From Kangiella sp. TOML190 (GTDB lineage: Bacteria; Pseudomonadota; Gammaproteobacteria; Enterobacterales; Kangiellaceae): a DNA stretch of 64,000 nucleotides. The position numbers and the translations under genes were made by a program. Positions 62,401 to 64,000 of this stretch are shown here, piece by piece. The stretch spans positions 434,001 through 498,000 of the forward strand of contig NZ_BQYL01000001.1 of the NCBI RefSeq assembly GCF_023706045.1, in the 5' to 3' direction. The notes below the pieces were generated by a model. That model was not told the DNA's origin and did no database searches. It saw nothing but the letters and a program-made list of their open reading frames with translations. The stretch's first letter is position 1, and every line of letters starts with the position of its first letter.

Positions 62401-64000
62401 GTGAGCGCTATAAGCAATTCTGATGCTCAAGAAGCAAAAGGATTTACCAACTATTTGATTCTAGGCCTGATCTTAGTGATCTTAGGCTTGGCTAGTCATG
62501 CCTACAATTTATACATCGCTTCCGAAAATGAACAGCTCAGCAATCAATACCAACAAGACTTTGCTCAATATCAGCGTGATAATGTCTACTTCTCACCGCT
62601 CAACACCATCAATTGGATTGAAATTCGACAAAACGAAAATGGCTACTTTGTCACCAACCCCGATCTGATCAATGAACCTTCGCAATACAACCAAAATAGT
62701 TTGCGCGCAACTCGTTACGCGGTAACCACCTTGGCGCAACTAAACGGCGTTGGGAACATCAGTGAGCAGACGGTGTTAGATTTCCTTGAGAGCCGTTACC
62801 ATGAGTTTGAACAAAATAACGTCAAACTTGCCGGTTTTTCAACCCTAGAAAATACTGAAGTTGCGGTTCGCACTACCATGGACGCGATCCTGACGCTGAA
62901 GCATTTGGATGCTTTTGATAAGTTAAACATTGATTGGGATGCAGTACGCCGGTTTATTCTAAAGCACCAAAATTCTGATGGCGGCTTTTGGGATCCCCAT
63001 TATCCAAAATTTGGCACCACCTCTTGTTTAAAGTGTACCTCTTTTGCATTGCGCGCTTTAGGTGCTTTAAACGAGTTTGAGGGTAAACACTTCCCCAAAT
63101 CCTTCCAGCAAAAAGTTATTCATTACGTCAAAGCAAGCTGGGATAAAAATCGCGATGCCTATTCAGCTCGACTAGGAGTTGAAGCTGAAGATAGCTACGA
63201 TATTTTTCGTGCTTTTATTATTTTTTGGAATTTGACCAATGGTAATGCCGAACTAAAGCGCAACCTTGTTTTAGAGCAGTTCCCACTCGAATCGGTCGAG
63301 GAAACCTTACAAGCACACTTTATTACCAAGGATCGAGCCTATGCTCGTAAGTGGGATGCCCAATACCCGTCAATGAAAGCAACTCACCTGATGGTCTGGA
63401 TGTATTACAACTTGGGGATGCTCGATCGACTGGATAGAAATGGCATTATCGATTTTGTATTCATCAATGAAAAAAACCCCGGCGAATATGGCGGTGACAT
63501 TTATAACACCTACTCAGCCACGGGCATTTTGACCAAGCTGGATATCAATACTGAACCCTTAAGTCCACCGCAGGAACCTCAGCTACAACATTCGATACTG
63601 CCCAACTTTCTGCCTTATTTATTGTATATATTAGCTCTTGCGACAACCTTAATATATTTCAATAAAGACAAGCGTAAATTGATCGATAAAAACTTATTGC
63701 TGGAAAATAAAGCCTTTAAAGACAAGCTTACCGGACTCCACAACCGCGAATTTATTGAGCGCGCTTACCAATACCATCAAGAAACTGATGAAGTTTTAAG
63801 CCTGATCTTGATCGACATTGATAACTTCAAAGTCATCAATGACAACCATGGTCATTTGATCGGCGATAAGGTTTTGCAAGACTTTGCCAAGCTGTTACAA
63901 ACCAGTTTGCGCTCATCCGATACTTTAGCCCGCTGGGGTGGCGAAGAATTTGCATTGCTTTGCCCCTACACCGATATGAGCTCGGCGATAGTTCTAGCAG
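62401..64000 (+). CDS. diguanylate cyclase with extracytoplasmic alpha/alpha-toroid-like sensor (partial)
   Basis: The frame runs 533 codons and leaves the right edge. Residues 18-39 form a first transmembrane helix. About 45-395 are outside the cytoplasm, then a second helix (403-420) leads to a GGDEF domain: DKLTGLHNR at 441-449, I-site RSSD at 504-507 and GGEEF at 513-517, so it should make c-di-GMP with product inhibition. The external part has helix-pair repeats with terpenoid-cyclase/prenyltransferase-like words: HQNSDGGFWD (189-198), CTSFALRALGAL, and GEYGGDIYNTYSATGIL (361-377). C209 and C212 form a CxxC. The start is GTG without a clear ribosome site; no ATG is available before residue 160. 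The 3' end is missing. Confidence 0.8.
   Translation, partial: MSAISNSDAQEAKGFTNYLILGLILVILGLASHAYNLYIASENEQLSNQYQQDFAQYQRDNVYFSPLNTINWIEIRQNENGYFVTNPDLINEPSQYNQNSLRATRYAVTTLAQLNGVGNISEQTVLDFLESRYHEFEQNNVKLAGFSTLENTEVAVRTTMDAILTLKHLDAFDKLNIDWDAVRRFILKHQNSDGGFWDPHYPKFGTTSCLKCTSFALRALGALNEFEGKHFPKSFQQKVIHYVKASWDKNRDAYSARLGVEAEDSYDIFRAFIIFWNLTNGNAELKRNLVLEQFPLESVEETLQAHFITKDRAYARKWDAQYPSMKATHLMVWMYYNLGMLDRLDRNGIIDFVFINEKNPGEYGGDIYNTYSATGILTKLDINTEPLSPPQEPQLQHSILPNFLPYLLYILALATTLIYFNKDKRKLIDKNLLLENKAFKDKLTGLHNREFIERAYQYHQETDEVLSLILIDIDNFKVINDNHGHLIGDKVLQDFAKLLQTSLRSSDTLARWGGEEFALLCPYTDMSSAIVLA

Overview
The window is a chromosome segment of a gammaproteobacterium with moderate GC content. Several gene orders are typical of that class: a divergent amgK-murU-djlA / lptD-surA-pdxA-rsmA block, pilMNOPQ-aroK-aroB-SPOR protein divergent from the PBP1A gene, hemN followed by an fnr-type regulator, pyrE near slmA, algC and coaBC, and rpmB-rpmG after radC. 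SlmA, LptD with four conserved cysteines, ErpA and DjlA support the same class. A marine Kangiella-like lineage is my best guess, but that is inference only. I recognised no rRNA, tRNA, CRISPR array, phage or transposase gene.

Layout. 1-3.1 kb: tail of a membrane protein, then hemN behind a perfect FNR-type box, the Fe-S regulator fnr and a Yip1-type membrane protein. 3.1-9.6 kb: MipA/OmpV porin-like protein, DUF4287 protein, purC, sirtuin, a small L7/L12-like protein, dimeric dUTPase, djlA, murU. 9.6-16.4 kb: amgK and the outer-membrane biogenesis operon lptD-surA-pdxA-rsmA. 16.5-19.3 kb: a PilZ protein and a secreted subtilase, each preceded by a CRP-like site. 19.4-26.7 kb: pyrE, a DUF4124 protein, slmA, a membrane-anchored AlgC, coaBC, radC, rpmB, rpmG.

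26.8-31.4 kb is a looser accessory stretch: a four-helix membrane protein, an Imm8-like orphan immunity gene overlapping mutM, an ExbD without ExbB, DUF3301 and CvfB-like proteins, a frameshifted patatin gene and a ferredoxin. 31.5-37.8 kb: coaD, a GMC oxidoreductase / Tat-signal protein / aldehyde dehydrogenase operon, a YheT-like hydrolase and hemE. 37.8-48.6 kb: SPOR protein, aroB, aroK, pilQPONM and the divergent PBP1A. 48.7-53.3 kb: an ECF sigma / zinc anti-sigma / YbjQ operon, an MsrA-thioredoxin-MsrB fusion, creD and a DUF1272 protein. 53.3-57.6 kb: hemJ, a CLC channel, a DUF6776 protein, bactofilin and erpA. 57.6-59.5 kb: a REP-like inverted-repeat element and an AT-rich sarcosine-oxidase-like lipoprotein that looks acquired. 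59.5-64 kb: rubredoxin, pyrB, hemL and the start of a diguanylate cyclase.

How the genes work together. Four genes serve tetrapyrrole synthesis (hemN, hemE, hemJ, hemL). The pil operon builds the type IV pilus machine. lptD, surA, murU/amgK, PBP1A and the SPOR protein serve the cell envelope. c-di-GMP signalling appears as a receptor (PilZ) and a cyclase.

The most unusual item is that cyclase at the right edge. Its extracytoplasmic part reads as a terpenoid-cyclase/prenyltransferase-like alpha/alpha toroid between two membrane helices, followed by a GGDEF domain with an I-site. Two almost identical 18-bp perfect palindromes stand just upstream of its start.
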